A DNA stretch of 64,000 nt from Halobacteriovorax sp. HLS (GCF_004006665.1 NZ_QOCL01000014.1:186001-250000), one strand, 5' to 3'; shown: positions 54,043 to 63,200, counted from the stretch's first letter. Numbers and translations are program-made. The notes: generated by a model from the letters alone, not told the origin.

Positions 54043-55489
54043 GTTAAATTTTAGAAATATATTTTACATTTCAGTCGTCTTTCATATAGTTGCCGCCATA
54101 TTTAGTTCTGGATTTCAACATTTTGATGAGCATTTTCAAATTTTTGAGTTTTTAAATTTTAAATTAGGTAATATACCAAGCTCAAACTTACCATGGGAGT
54201 TTAGAGAGCAGATTAGACCATGGTTTCAGGTTTTTATTTATTTCACCTTTTATAAATCATTTACATTTTTAGGAATCTCTTCACCTTTTACCATTGCTTT
54301 TTTATTTCGGTTATTAACATCCTTGTTTGGGCTCTTTGCTCTAACGAAATTGATTCCAATCATTAAACTTTGGTTTAAAGGAGAGAAGAATCAAACGATT
54401 GCTTGGGGTCTTCTAAATCTTTGTTGGTTTGTTCCATATATTCAGACCCGAACCAGTTCTGAAAGCTTTGGTATTAGTTTCTTCTTGTGGGGATTTTCAC
54501 TTTTTACTCTTGCTTTAGAGAAAGATAAAGATCTTGTTAAGTCAGGTTTACTTGCAGGTCTTCTATTTGGGCTTAGTTACTTGTCAAGGTCTCAGATGGC
54601 CTTTATGGTCGCCTTTATTTGGTTCTTTGCTCTTTTTATTAAGAAGGCAAATTATCGATTACTCCTATCTAGCGCTGTGGCGATTATTGTCGCAATTTTA
54701 GCCGGCATAGCATTTGATTACTGGGGATATGGAAATTGGACGTTTTCGACATGGCATTACTTTCGTACTAACTTTCTTGAAGGTATCATGTCTAATGTTA
54801 AGCAATATCCTTGGTGGTGGTACTTCAGGCTTGCACTTAATAGGGGAATTGCACCAGTTAGTTTACCGCTAATCTTGGCAACAGTTTGGGGATGGTGGAC
54901 GTATAGGAAGCATATTCTTACATGGGCAACCCTCCCTCTTTTTATTTTTCACTGTTATGTGGGTCATAAAGAATTGCGCTATATCTTTCCGATTATCATT
55001 ATTTCTCCTTTATATTTAGCTTTATTTTTTCAAGTTTATGAAGCTAAATTAATTTCTTTAAATACGAAGAAATTATTTAGAGGCCTAATTAAGTTTATTA
55101 TAGGTGTGAATTTTTTATTTCTCATAATCTCTTCATTTAAAGCAGCTAATCCATCTGTTAATTTCTATAAGTATATTTGGAGCAATGAAGAAATTAGAGA
55201 AATTCATGTTCATGGAGAGAACCCTTATACAATGCTAGGCCTTCCTTTAGAGTTTTATAAGAAAAGAGATTTGAAAATTATCAATATTGATAGCTTAGAG
55301 TTATATCTGAAAGAGCTAAATGAAACTCAGTACCTTTTCTTCAATAAAGGAAAATTTGTTAGCATTATGGAAGGAAATACTAAGTGTTCTCTTGAGTATT
55401 TAACTTATCCGAAGTGGATTTTAAAATTCAATATTGGGAATTGGATTTCTAGATCGAGAGTTTGGTCGGTTTATAAATGTTCAAATTAA
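54035..55489 (+). CDS. GT22 (ALG9/PIG-B-like) membrane glycosyltransferase, paralogue 3
   Basis: About 484 residues, polytopic. SGFQHFDEHFQIFEFLNFKL, WEFREQIRPWFQVFIYF and HKELRYIFPIIIISP are the GT22 blocks, and NIGNWISRSRVWSVYKC closes the protein. It is the third member beside the two on the other strand. The ATG at 54035 overlaps the methyltransferase stop by eight bases; a TTG lies nine bases upstream. It ends 38 bases before the convergent repeat-protein gene, across a strong hairpin. Confidence 0.87.
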   Translation: MSKLNFRNIFYISVVFHIVAAIFSSGFQHFDEHFQIFEFLNFKLGNIPSSNLPWEFREQIRPWFQVFIYFTFYKSFTFLGISSPFTIAFLFRLLTSLFGLFALTKLIPIIKLWFKGEKNQTIAWGLLNLCWFVPYIQTRTSSESFGISFFLWGFSLFTLALEKDKDLVKSGLLAGLLFGLSYLSRSQMAFMVAFIWFFALFIKKANYRLLLSSAVAIIVAILAGIAFDYWGYGNWTFSTWHYFRTNFLEGIMSNVKQYPWWWYFRLALNRGIAPVSLPLILATVWGWWTYRKHILTWATLPLFIFHCYVGHKELRYIFPIIIISPLYLALFFQVYEAKLISLNTKKLFRGLIKFIIGVNFLFLIISSFKAANPSVNFYKYIWSNEEIREIHVHGENPYTMLGLPLEFYKKRDLKIINIDSLELYLKELNETQYLFFNKGKFVSIMEGNTKCSLEYLTYPKWILKFNIGNWISRSRVWSVYKCSN

Positions 55490-55498
55490 GCTAAAAAG

Positions 55499-55517
55499 GG
55501 GCCCAATGGTTGGGCCC
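55499..55517. terminator. Strong bidirectional terminator
   Basis: GGGCCCAA (55499-55506), loop TGG, TTGGGCCC (55510-55517): a perfect 8-bp GC-rich stem. A run of five T follows on the minus strand and T-rich sequence on the plus strand. It serves both the GT22 gene and the convergent repeat-protein gene. Confidence 0.87.
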
Positions 55518-55527
55518 AAATATTTGT

Positions 55528-56070
55528 TTAATCCAATTCCATTTCTAAGAGAATATTTTGAATATGTGCTTTTGCACGCTCTGGGTTCGAGTCAATATTT
55601 ACTAAGGCATCGATTAATAAGACCCTTAAGCGTTGTTCATCTAATTCACTTTGTACGGCCCTAGCTTCAAAAATAGGTTCTTGTGAAGCACACATTTCAG
55701 CAGTGCTATCACTACTCATATTCTTTGATCTTGCCATATGTATACAGGAAGCTGTTTCTGAGGAGGCATTGAAACAAGCCTCCGTCGTTGCATCAGAGCT
55801 CATATACTTCGCTCTCGCCATACTTATACATGAAGCAGAGCTACTAGTTGCGCTGGAGCAGACTTCAGCAGTCGCGTCACTGGACATATTCTTTGCTCGG
55901 GCCATGCTTATACAGCTTGCAGTGTGTTTATTTGCAAATTTACATACCTCTGAGGTTGCAGAGCTGGACATATTCTTAGAGCGGGCCATACTTATACAAG
56001 ATGCTTTGTAGTTTGCCGCTTGAATACTTAAGCTCATCATAGTTAATAGTACAATTGATAGTGCTTTCAT
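55528..56070 (-). CDS. Secreted four-repeat cysteine protein, unrecognised
   Basis: A 180-residue protein I do not recognise by name. It has a signal peptide (residues 1-18, MKALSIVLLTMMSLSIQA, cleavage near Ala18/Ala19). Residues 23 to about 129 form four repeats of exactly 28 residues, each starting ASCI-MAR-K-MSS and holding two Cys 18 apart (25/43, 53/71, 81/99, 109/127). An acidic helical tail (about 130-180) follows. The Cys pairs suggest one disulfide per repeat in the periplasm or outside. GGAG lies about eight bases before the ATG. It is flanked by terminators, so it is an independent unit. A binding or envelope role is possible but unproved. Confidence 0.85.
   Translation of the reverse strand: MKALSIVLLTMMSLSIQAANYKASCISMARSKNMSSSATSEVCKFANKHTASCISMARAKNMSSDATAEVCSSATSSSASCISMARAKYMSSDATTEACFNASSETASCIHMARSKNMSSDSTAEMCASQEPIFEARAVQSELDEQRLRVLLIDALVNIDSNPERAKAHIQNILLEMELD
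55684..56004 (-). repeat. 84-base tandem coding repeat, four copies
   Basis: Copies begin at 56004, 55920, 55836 and 55752 on the minus strand; the last is cut off near 55684. The 84-base period is exact, with no insertions between copies, and each encodes 28 residues. Copies differ by scattered substitutions. Confidence 0.85.
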
Positions 56071-56509
56071 TTCTTTCTCCGTTTAGTATTTTTATAAATT
56101 GTAAGTGATTTTAGTTTAATTATTAGGACTGTTGTAAACGTTACATTGGCCGTCAATAAAATAGACACTGTAAAAACAAGCGGTTAGGTTTACAAAATCT
56201 CGCAAATGGCCTGATTTATGAGTTTATGAATATAAGAGTTAAAAAGATGTGCAATTGAAGTAATTTCCCTAAGTTATTTTCTTGGTTATTACGAGGTAGG
56301 GAAATGAAGTCCAGACCATTTGCAAGATGAGCTGTTTTATATGTTCAAAATTAACGTGTCACTGAAGACCTCTTGCTAGGTACATAAAACTTCATTTATG
56401 AACCTAACTGAACTAAAAGAGTCGGGAATTGTTCTTTATAAAATTTTAAAATGAAAAAAAGTTAACTGTGGGTTAGAATATTATAGATTTAATATTTCAA
56501 AGGATTTTT
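56071..56509. other. 439-base non-coding gap with nested inverted repeats
   Basis: No supported gene was seen. Three nested inverted repeats are present: GTTAGGTT/AACCTAAC at 56183-56190 and 56401-56408; a 15-base pair at 56199-56213 and 56312-56326 with two mismatches that become G-U on the minus-strand RNA; and ATTTCCCTA/TAGGGAAAT at 56263-56271 and 56297-56305. It could be a structured RNA or a regulatory region. The promoters of both flanking genes must lie within it. Confidence 0.5.
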
Positions 56510-56953
56510 ATGAGCGTTTCAAAATTTATGTCAAAGAATGTGATCTCACTCAATCAGGATCAAACAGTTGAAGAAGCTGCAAAAATAATGATTGAAAAGA
56601 ATATTGGTGGTCTTCCTATTGTTGATAGTACAGGCAAGTTAGTGGGGATGATTACAGAGTCAGATTTTATTGGTCAAAAAGTAGATGTTCCGCACGCGCT
56701 TGTGTCTTTAACAAGACTTCTTGGACAAACTCATCACAAAGGCTCTGTTGAAGAAATCTTTGAGAAGGCCAAGTCTTCTAAGTTATCTGAAGTAATGAGT
56801 ACTAACGTGGATACAATTTCAAGTTCTGCAGACCTCTCGGAAGCAAGTAGTATTATGCTTGCTCAGAATGTAAGTAGATTACCTGTATGTGATGATGGGA
56901 ATTTAGTTGGAATAATTACTAAAAGAGATATTCTAAAATCATTTAGTAAATAA
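56510..56953 (+). CDS. Two-CBS-domain protein
   Basis: A 147-residue protein made of two CBS motifs: MSKNVISLNQDQTVEEAAKI with GMITESDFIG, then MSTNVDTISSSADLSEASSI with GIITKRDILKSF. CBS pairs bind adenosine nucleotides and act as energy or redox sensors. It has no catalytic domain. AGGA lies five bases before the ATG. A terminator follows. Unlike the KdsD-like CBS protein it has no pathway context, so its role is open. Confidence 0.9.
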   Translation: MSVSKFMSKNVISLNQDQTVEEAAKIMIEKNIGGLPIVDSTGKLVGMITESDFIGQKVDVPHALVSLTRLLGQTHHKGSVEEIFEKAKSSKLSEVMSTNVDTISSSADLSEASSIMLAQNVSRLPVCDDGNLVGIITKRDILKSFSK

Positions 56954-56959
56954 ATATAA

Positions 56960-56981
56960 GCGCCCTTGTTAATGAGGGCGC
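56960..56981. terminator. Bidirectional terminator after the CBS gene
   Basis: GCGCCCT (56960-56966) and AGGGCGC (56975-56981), 7-bp GC-rich stem with an 8-base loop, between convergent stops at 56953 and 56986. AT-rich sequence flanks both sides. Confidence 0.8.
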
Positions 56982-56985
56982 ATAT

Positions 56986-57750
56986 TTAATCAATCCTTCT
57001 TTGTCGTTCTAGATCTTTTAATTTAGAGTATTTTAAAAGAGCAGATAGCGCATTTATAGAGCAAATTACGAATCCATATCTACCATCTAAAAAACCTCTT
57101 TTTAAGAGATAGTCTTTGAAAAATTTAAGAAGTGGTCTTGTAATAATTTTGAAATTACTAGAGCGAGTACCATTTTTAAAGGCAGCTTTTGCTGCAATGG
57201 TTGTAAACTTATTTGTTTGGTTTACATGATCAGTAATTGAGTCATAACTATAGTGCAAAATATTTCCATTTAGTTTTTGGATACTAGAGGATTCCATCAT
57301 TTGAACTTTGTCATGAGGGTTAAGTCCGCTCCATACACCTTTTGTTTTATCAAAGAGACGAAGCTTTCTATCTGGATACCAGCCACAATGGTAAATCCAT
57401 TGGTCTACGTAGTGAGTTAGTCGGTTGAAATAGTAGCCATCTTGATTGAAGGTACTTTTAACTTTTAAAATACTTTGTTCTAGTTCCTGATCAATTGCTT
57501 CATCAGCGTCTAAAGATAGAACGTGATTATACGCGGCCTTCTGAAGTGCGAAGTTTTTTTGCTCAATATGTCCTTCAAAAGGGTTTTGTATCCAGTTTAC
57601 ATTGTATCTTCTACAGATTTCTTCTGTTTTATCGGTTGAGTAAGAATCAACAACTATGATCTCGTCAGCAACTGATTGAACTGACTTTAGGCATCTTTCG
57701 ATATTATGTTCTTCATTAAATGTGATAATTACTACTGAAAGCTTGATCAT
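56986..57750 (-). CDS. WaaE/KdtX-like LPS core glycosyltransferase (GT2)
   Basis: About 254 residues. LSVVIITFNEEHNIERCLKS, IIVVDSYSTDKTEEI, GHIEQKNFALQKA and VLSLDADEAID (DxD) with HCGWYPDRKLRLF are the WaaE/KdtX signature, beta-1,4-glucosyltransferases of the LPS inner core. The ATG at 57750 begins on the motif. The frame runs 16 residues further upstream into the promoter region. No Shine-Dalgarno is seen, and a perfect -10 ends six bases before the ATG, so the mRNA may be leaderless. It is divergent from the heptosyltransferase gene. Confidence 0.87.
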   Translation of the reverse strand: MIKLSVVIITFNEEHNIERCLKSVQSVADEIIVVDSYSTDKTEEICRRYNVNWIQNPFEGHIEQKNFALQKAAYNHVLSLDADEAIDQELEQSILKVKSTFNQDGYYFNRLTHYVDQWIYHCGWYPDRKLRLFDKTKGVWSGLNPHDKVQMMESSSIQKLNGNILHYSYDSITDHVNQTNKFTTIAAKAAFKNGTRSSNFKIITRPLLKFFKDYLLKRGFLDGRYGFVICSINALSALLKYSKLKDLERQRRID

Positions 57751-57756
57751 GGAGTT

Positions 57757-57785
57757 ATTATATCTTCCTAATTTCTTTTTGTTAA
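57757..57785 (-). promoter_or_regulatory. Leaderless-type promoter of the WaaE-like gene
   Basis: On the minus strand TTAACA (57785-57780), 17 bases, TATAAT (57762-57757), then six bases to the ATG at 57750. Its -35 shares the palindrome TGTTAACA (57780-57787) with the divergent promoter. Confidence 0.65.
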
Positions 57786-57810
57786 CACATTGTTGCAATT
57801 TAGTTATAAT
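57782..57810 (+). promoter_or_regulatory. Leaderless-type promoter of the heptosyltransferase gene
   Basis: TTAACA (57782-57787), 17 bases, TATAAT (57805-57810), then six bases to the ATG at 57817. No Shine-Dalgarno. The predicted start of transcription falls on or beside the ATG. Confidence 0.65.
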
Positions 57811-57816
57811 TATAGA

Positions 57817-58818
57817 ATGTCATATAAAACAATATTAGTCGTTAAGAACCGTGCTATGGGTGATTCTGTAATGGGTCTTTCGACTTTACAATATATTAAA
57901 GAATTGTACCCAAGTGCTAAAATTATATATGCACTTCCTTTGTGGATAACAAGACTTTATAAAAATGTTGATATTGCTAGCGATGAAGTCATTAGTTGTG
58001 ACTTGAAGAATGCTAAAGATTGGTTGGCACTTTTTAAGAAAATGCGAAAAATAAAGCCTGACGTTATCTTTGAGATGCAACAAGGTGGCAGAACAAAGAA
58101 ATTTTTTGGAACATACTCAAAGATATTTGGTATTCCATATTTCTTTCATAATCATCATATTTCATCAGGTGGTAATATTCATGATCAAGGTGTAATTAAG
58201 GCAGTCATTCAAAGGGATTTAGATGGAGCCTTTTCAACACTATCTCATAAAGAGAGATATCCGAGTTACTTGCACTATACTCCGAAAGTGAGTTTTTCAA
58301 GAAAATACAAGAAAAGAGTTATATTAGGAGTCGTGGCAACACGACAAACTAAAATGTGGTCCTTAAGTAAGTATGTTGATTTATGTAAATTGATTAAGAG
58401 AGATTTTCCTTGTCTTAATATTGTGATTCCTCTTTCTAAATCTTCAGGAGATATGGAAATATCAAAGGAGCTCACTGCTTTAGGAATATCTTCGATTGCA
58501 AATCTTGAATATGTAGAACTTGAAAACCTATTTGAATATATTGGAAACTCTAAGCTCTATATTGGTAACGATACAGGTTTAAAGCATATAGCAATTGCTG
58601 CAGGCATAAAGAGTTATACATTCTTTGGGCCAGAGCCTCCTAATGAGTGGCATCCATATAATGAAAAAGATCATCCTTACTTTTATAAAGAAGGACTAGA
58701 TTGCAGAACTGAACATGCACATTATTGTGGTCTGTCAGTATGTGAGAGTATGATTTGTTTGAATGAGTTTAGGCCGGAGGATATCTACCAAGTAATTAAA
58801 AAGGATCTAGATGACTAA
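57817..58818 (+). CDS. Heptosyltransferase-like glycosyltransferase family 9
   Basis: About 333 residues. VVKNRAMGDSVMGLSTLQYI is the GT9 N-terminal loop, GVVATRQTKMWSLSKYVDLC starts the second half, and YIGNDTGLKHIAIAAGIKSYTFFG carries the ADP-heptose site (ND-TG-H-A). It probably adds heptose to the LPS inner core with the WaaE-like neighbour. I start at the ATG at 57817, which opens on the motif; nine upstream codons overlap the promoter. It overlaps the next gene by eight bases. Confidence 0.88.
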   Translation: MSYKTILVVKNRAMGDSVMGLSTLQYIKELYPSAKIIYALPLWITRLYKNVDIASDEVISCDLKNAKDWLALFKKMRKIKPDVIFEMQQGGRTKKFFGTYSKIFGIPYFFHNHHISSGGNIHDQGVIKAVIQRDLDGAFSTLSHKERYPSYLHYTPKVSFSRKYKKRVILGVVATRQTKMWSLSKYVDLCKLIKRDFPCLNIVIPLSKSSGDMEISKELTALGISSIANLEYVELENLFEYIGNSKLYIGNDTGLKHIAIAAGIKSYTFFGPEPPNEWHPYNEKDHPYFYKEGLDCRTEHAHYCGLSVCESMICLNEFRPEDIYQVIKKDLDD

Positions 58819-59695
58819 ACTAATTTCAGGAATAACTTTTATTAAAAATGGGCTTACTCTTGGTTACCCAATAAAAGAGAGTATTGAAAGTATTGATACT
58901 CTATGCGACGAAGTTATCATCAATGTCGGGTTCGACGATGAAGCCCTGACTCAGGATGATGGTACTTGGGACTACCTTAATAAGAACTTTAAAGGAGAGA
59001 AGTATATTTTTTTAAAGAGCTTTTGGGACCCTGAAAAGACATCGAAGGGTTTAATTCTTTCTGAGCAAACCAATATTGCACTTGAAAAAGCGAGTGGAAA
59101 ATACTGTCAATATATACAAGGTGATGAGTGCCTTCATGAAGACGATATAGAATTAATAAAAGCAGAAGTTTTAAAAATGGAGCATGATAAGAGCTATAAC
59201 GGACTTGTCTTTAATTATATTCATTTTTATGGAAATGTTAATGTTCATAAAGTAACTAAGAAAACATATAGGCGAGAACTTAGACTTATTAGAAACCACT
59301 TAGGAATTAAATCTTGGCTTGATGCTCAGGGGTTTCGAAATCAAGATGATTCGAAAGTTGTTTGTAAGCAAATTGATGCTAGAGTTTATCACTATGGATG
59401 GGCGAGGGCTGAGCAAGTAATGGCCAAGAAAACAGTTGCTTTTGACAAGCTCTACCACGGTGAAAAGAAAGAAGGGCAAGTATTCTCTTATGAAAGAGTT
59501 TGGGGGCTGAGACCATTTTTGAAAACTCATCCAAAGGTAATGAAGTCATGGATAGAGGAAAATAGAAATGATCTAGATATTCTCTCTCTTCCGTATAAAC
59601 TGAATTTCAAAGACTTACGTCTTATTTTGAGTGATAAATTTGAATATATGACAGGCATAAGACTTGGAGAGTTCAAAAACTTTATCTTAAAGTAA
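58811..59695 (+). CDS. GT2-like glycosyltransferase (unusual form)
   Basis: A 294-residue protein. SGITFIKNGLTLGYPIKESI and DEVIINVGFDDEALTQ resemble the start of GT-A enzymes, and YCQYIQGDECLHEDD has an acidic motif in the place of DxD. The middle (YNGLVFNYIHFYGNVNVHKV, RLIRNHLGIKSWLDAQGF) is like poorly characterised glycosyltransferases. It is coupled to the heptosyltransferase gene by overlap, so an LPS-core or related role is likely. Donor unknown. Confidence 0.72.
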   Translation: MTKLISGITFIKNGLTLGYPIKESIESIDTLCDEVIINVGFDDEALTQDDGTWDYLNKNFKGEKYIFLKSFWDPEKTSKGLILSEQTNIALEKASGKYCQYIQGDECLHEDDIELIKAEVLKMEHDKSYNGLVFNYIHFYGNVNVHKVTKKTYRRELRLIRNHLGIKSWLDAQGFRNQDDSKVVCKQIDARVYHYGWARAEQVMAKKTVAFDKLYHGEKKEGQVFSYERVWGLRPFLKTHPKVMKSWIEENRNDLDILSLPYKLNFKDLRLILSDKFEYMTGIRLGEFKNFILK

Positions 59696-59713
59696 GAAAA
59701 ATATTCATTAAAA

Positions 59714-59742
59714 TTAACACGATATAAATCTCTATGTATAAG
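59714..59742 (+). promoter_or_regulatory. Leaderless-type promoter of the small exported protein
   Basis: TTAACA (59714-59719), 17 bases, TATAAG (59737-59742), then five bases to the ATG at 59748. No Shine-Dalgarno. The -35 matches the one at 57782. Confidence 0.5.
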
Positions 59743-59747
59743 TGCTT

Positions 59748-60101
59748 ATGAAAAAAATAATTCTATTTGCTTTATTATCTATTTCTTCAGCTTATGCAAT
59801 TGAGATCCAATGCTTTTCAAGAGCTGCGAATATTCACACGACAATTATTAAAGAAGATTCTACGCCAAGACTTTTCATCCTTTTTGATGATGGTGAAAAC
59901 TTTCTAAACTACTTTCAACTCGACCCGTCTCTTATAAAGGTAACTGATACGTCTTTTTTCTATAATGATAATGAAATGAAAATTGAACTTTCATCAACTA
60001 AAAGTGGTTTGATTGAATCTATTTCGGAAAGTATTCTACTGGGGAATCAATATCAAACTTTAGAAGTTGGAAATTGCGACTTTTTAAATATTGATTTATA
60101 A
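59748..60101 (+). CDS. Small exported protein, unrecognised
   Basis: About 117 residues. A signal peptide MKKIILFALLSISSAYA (cleavage after Ala17) is followed by a hydrophilic domain with two Cys (in IEIQCFSRA and EVGNCDFLN), possibly a single disulfide. I recognise no family. A start two codons earlier (GTG) is possible, but the ATG opens directly on the Lys-Lys of the signal peptide. A promoter with a very short leader precedes it, and a hairpin at 60115-60139 follows its stop. Confidence 0.75.
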   Translation: MKKIILFALLSISSAYAIEIQCFSRAANIHTTIIKEDSTPRLFILFDDGENFLNYFQLDPSLIKVTDTSFFYNDNEMKIELSSTKSGLIESISESILLGNQYQTLEVGNCDFLNIDL

Positions 60102-60114
60102 GGTCAAAAAAGAA

Positions 60115-60139
60115 AAGCAGGTCTGGCTAGGACCTGCTT
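60115..60139. terminator. Terminator between the exported protein and the helicase gene
   Basis: AAGCAGGTC (60115-60123), 7-base loop, GACCTGCTT (60131-60139): a perfect 9-bp stem. On the minus strand a T-rich run (TTTTCTTTTTT) follows, making it a classical terminator for the helicase gene 120 bases upstream; it may also end the plus-strand gene. Confidence 0.82.
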
Positions 60140-60258
60140 ATCAAATAGGGAGAGAGATATTAAAAGCACTTTGCTTTCAATAGATACAATATATCAGCAC
60201 TCTCAAAAATAATCTTGAAATTGTAACTTCTTCTAAAGCTGACTAAAGTTTAGTCAAT

Positions 60259-63200
60259 TTAAGAAAATAGGTCTTCAAAGTCTGTTAAAGAAAGCTTTCC
60301 TGTAAATAAAGACTCATCATCATCAGGAAGTAGGTCTTTAAATAGTTGTTTTTTCATCTCTTGCAGCTGTAAAACCTTCTCTTCGACAGTATCTTTAATA
60401 ATAGGTCTGTAAACAGTTAATGTATTTTGCTGTCCAATTCTATGGGCCCTGTCAATTGCTTGAGACTCAACAGCTGGATTCCACCAAGGATCCATTATAA
60501 ATACATAACTTGCCGCTGTAAGGTTTAGACCTACACCACCGGCCTTAAGAGAGATTAGAAAGACATCGGTCTTTCCGGCCTGAAACTCGTCAACTTGCTG
60601 TTGTCTTTTCTTTATTGACTGACTTCCGTCAATTCTTGAGAGTCTCCAGTGTTTATCCCTTAGAGTATTTTGAATAAGATCGAGGTAGGTCGTAAACTGG
60701 CTAAAGACAATTGTCTGATGCCCCTCTTCAATGATCTGTTCAAGTTGTTCGACTAGAAATTCAACCTTTGTAGACATGATGGATTTGTAGTGCGGAGTTG
60801 CTCCAGGAGCTTGCCATAGACAGCTTTGTCTAAGTTGCAACAGACCTTTAAGTATCTCCCCGTACTTCTTTTTAGAAGGAGAGTTTTTAATTCTATTTTT
60901 GATATTGAGAAGATTTTGAACATATGTTTGTCTCTCCCCATCATCAAAGTTTAGATAAACATTATTTTCAATTTTCGCAGGAAGATCGGTTAGAACTTGA
61001 TCTTTAGTTCTCCTAAGAACAAATGGTGCTGCTGTTTTTCTAGCAACAAGACGTGATTTCTTATTAGAGGTTGTTCGGATAAACTCTAAATCTCCCCAAA
61101 TACCAGGCACACTTAGGTCTATTATATTATAAAATTCAGCAAGGTCATTTTCAACAGGTGTACCCGTTAAGCAAATCCTAAAATCAGCTTTTATTTTTCT
61201 TGCGGCATATGCACCTAGCGATCTTATATTCTTAAGATGTTGAACTTCATCAAGAACAAGGACGTCGAAGTGCATTTGAGAAAATTTCTCATCAATTTCT
61301 CTTTTCATGACACCATAGCTAGTTAGAATAACTTTTGCATCGTCATTTATATTTCTTTCGCCACCATGATAAATCTGAATATTAAGCTTAGAGAATTTTT
61401 CAATTTCTTTTTGCCAGTTTAGAAGGATAGAGACGGGACAAACCACTAGGACTCTATCTATTTGGTCATGAATACTTTGGATAAATGAAATTGTCTGAAG
61501 AGTTTTACCAAGACCCATATCATCGGCCAAGCATGCTCCAAGCTTATTTTCATATAGAAACTTAAGCCAGTTATAACCTGTCTTTTGGTAAGGTCTCAGC
61601 TCTGCGCTTAAGTCTACTGGTAGGTCATAATCAGGTACGCTCTCAAGTGTAGCTAACCTTTCACATAACTCTTCTTCTTCCTTTGTTAGCGCACCTTCAA
61701 TACCTAGCTTTTTCAATTCAAAGAGCTCAAAAATTCGTGCTCTGTTAAAAGGAAGTAGAAACTTCTTGAATGGTATGTCTGTACTCTCTTCATTTTCGCT
61801 TGCTTGACCCTCAAATTTTGTATATTTACGCATAAAGCGCATTAGGTCTTTTTGTTCTTTATTTAAAAGAACAAGTCCTTTGTCTGTTAGAGCAAGACCC
61901 GTTTCAAGATCAGCTTGGCTGATAATTGCGAGATCTTCTTTAGAAATATATAGCTCTAAATCAAACCACTTTGTTGAAGAAGCACGCCTTTCGAAGCGAA
62001 TTTTAGAGTTCCAATTTGCGAGCTCTTGCTTTTCGTAGAAAATATTCACACCATAAGGAGTGACTTTTTCATTAAAGGCATTTAATCCTTGAAAGATTGC
62101 CGATGTTGTCGCTTGAAAGTGTATTGACTTTGTCGCCGGGTTAAATTGAGAGTATCTAAAAAATAATTCACCGAAGTTCTTATATAGGCTTGAGATTAAT
62201 AAAGAGAGAAACTCGTTATTATAATCACAAATTTCTTTTTCTTCGATATCATAAATATAAGTTTTTTCATTATTTAAAGTGTAATTAATTATATCGAGCC
62301 ATTTTTCTTTTCTAGCGGCCGAATGAAGAGACTTCTTATAATCATAGATTTGATCTTCTAAGTGATCTGAAAATTGTCCGATAAAGTCGTAGGCATCCTT
62401 CTTCTTTTTGAAGTTAGAGAGTAATCCACCTTCAAAAGTAAATGAAGTTAGGAAGTCAGGTGCAGAAATCGCTTTTTCATTATCATCATGAAATACAACT
62501 TCAACATCAATAAGCCCTCTTCGCTCACCAGGAGTAAGAGTTACTCTGCAGTTAGCATTTATTTCTTTAACTTCCTCTAGAGGTGTTCCATCGAGATAGA
62601 TTTCACACTTGTCTGATAACTCTTTGTGCATGGCCATTTTAATTAGGTCATTAATTTCAAGAGTATTACCACGTATTTTAATTTTTTGAATTAAGGTTTT
62701 TAAATCACTACTTAGATGGAAGGCCCTACCTAGGTTCCAATCAAATAGATAGAGATTTTCAAAGAGTGAAATTTCTTCACAAATACTTCCGTCATCTCTT
62801 TTGTGCTTAAACTTTAACTTAGGGACTGCTCTTTCATCATTAGGACTTAAGATACTTAATATAACCTTACCTTCAAAATTATCGGGTAATGGAAAATTAA
62901 CAACTTTCTTATTATGTAGAAGATAATGTAGTGATGAATACGTAGCAGTTGCTGCAGCTCCTTGAAGTTGATGAGGGCCTTTAATAATTGTTCCGTATTC
63001 AATAACATTAACACCGTTTAATCCAAAATTTGGAATTGGTGGTGATGACTCATCTCTAGGGGCTTCGCCTTCTAACTGAAGGTGATAACCTAGAAAAAGT
63101 GCGCAAGTATGTGCGCAATTGCGTTTCGCTTCCCAGTCGTGGCAGTCACAATTAGAACTATAAGGACCTTCTTCGGTATCCTCTAGTCGCTTTTTATAAA

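Noticed and set aside
55703-56011. A 102-codon open frame on the plus strand opposite the repeat protein.
   Set aside because: It arises from the repeat composition of the minus-strand gene, has no ribosome site, and reads as low-complexity shadow.
56183-56478. GTTAGGT and ACCTAAC look like integron attC core sites.
   Set aside because: Their order is the reverse of a single attC. The possible second site (GTTAGAA near 56472) is imperfect, and there is no integrase or cassette array.
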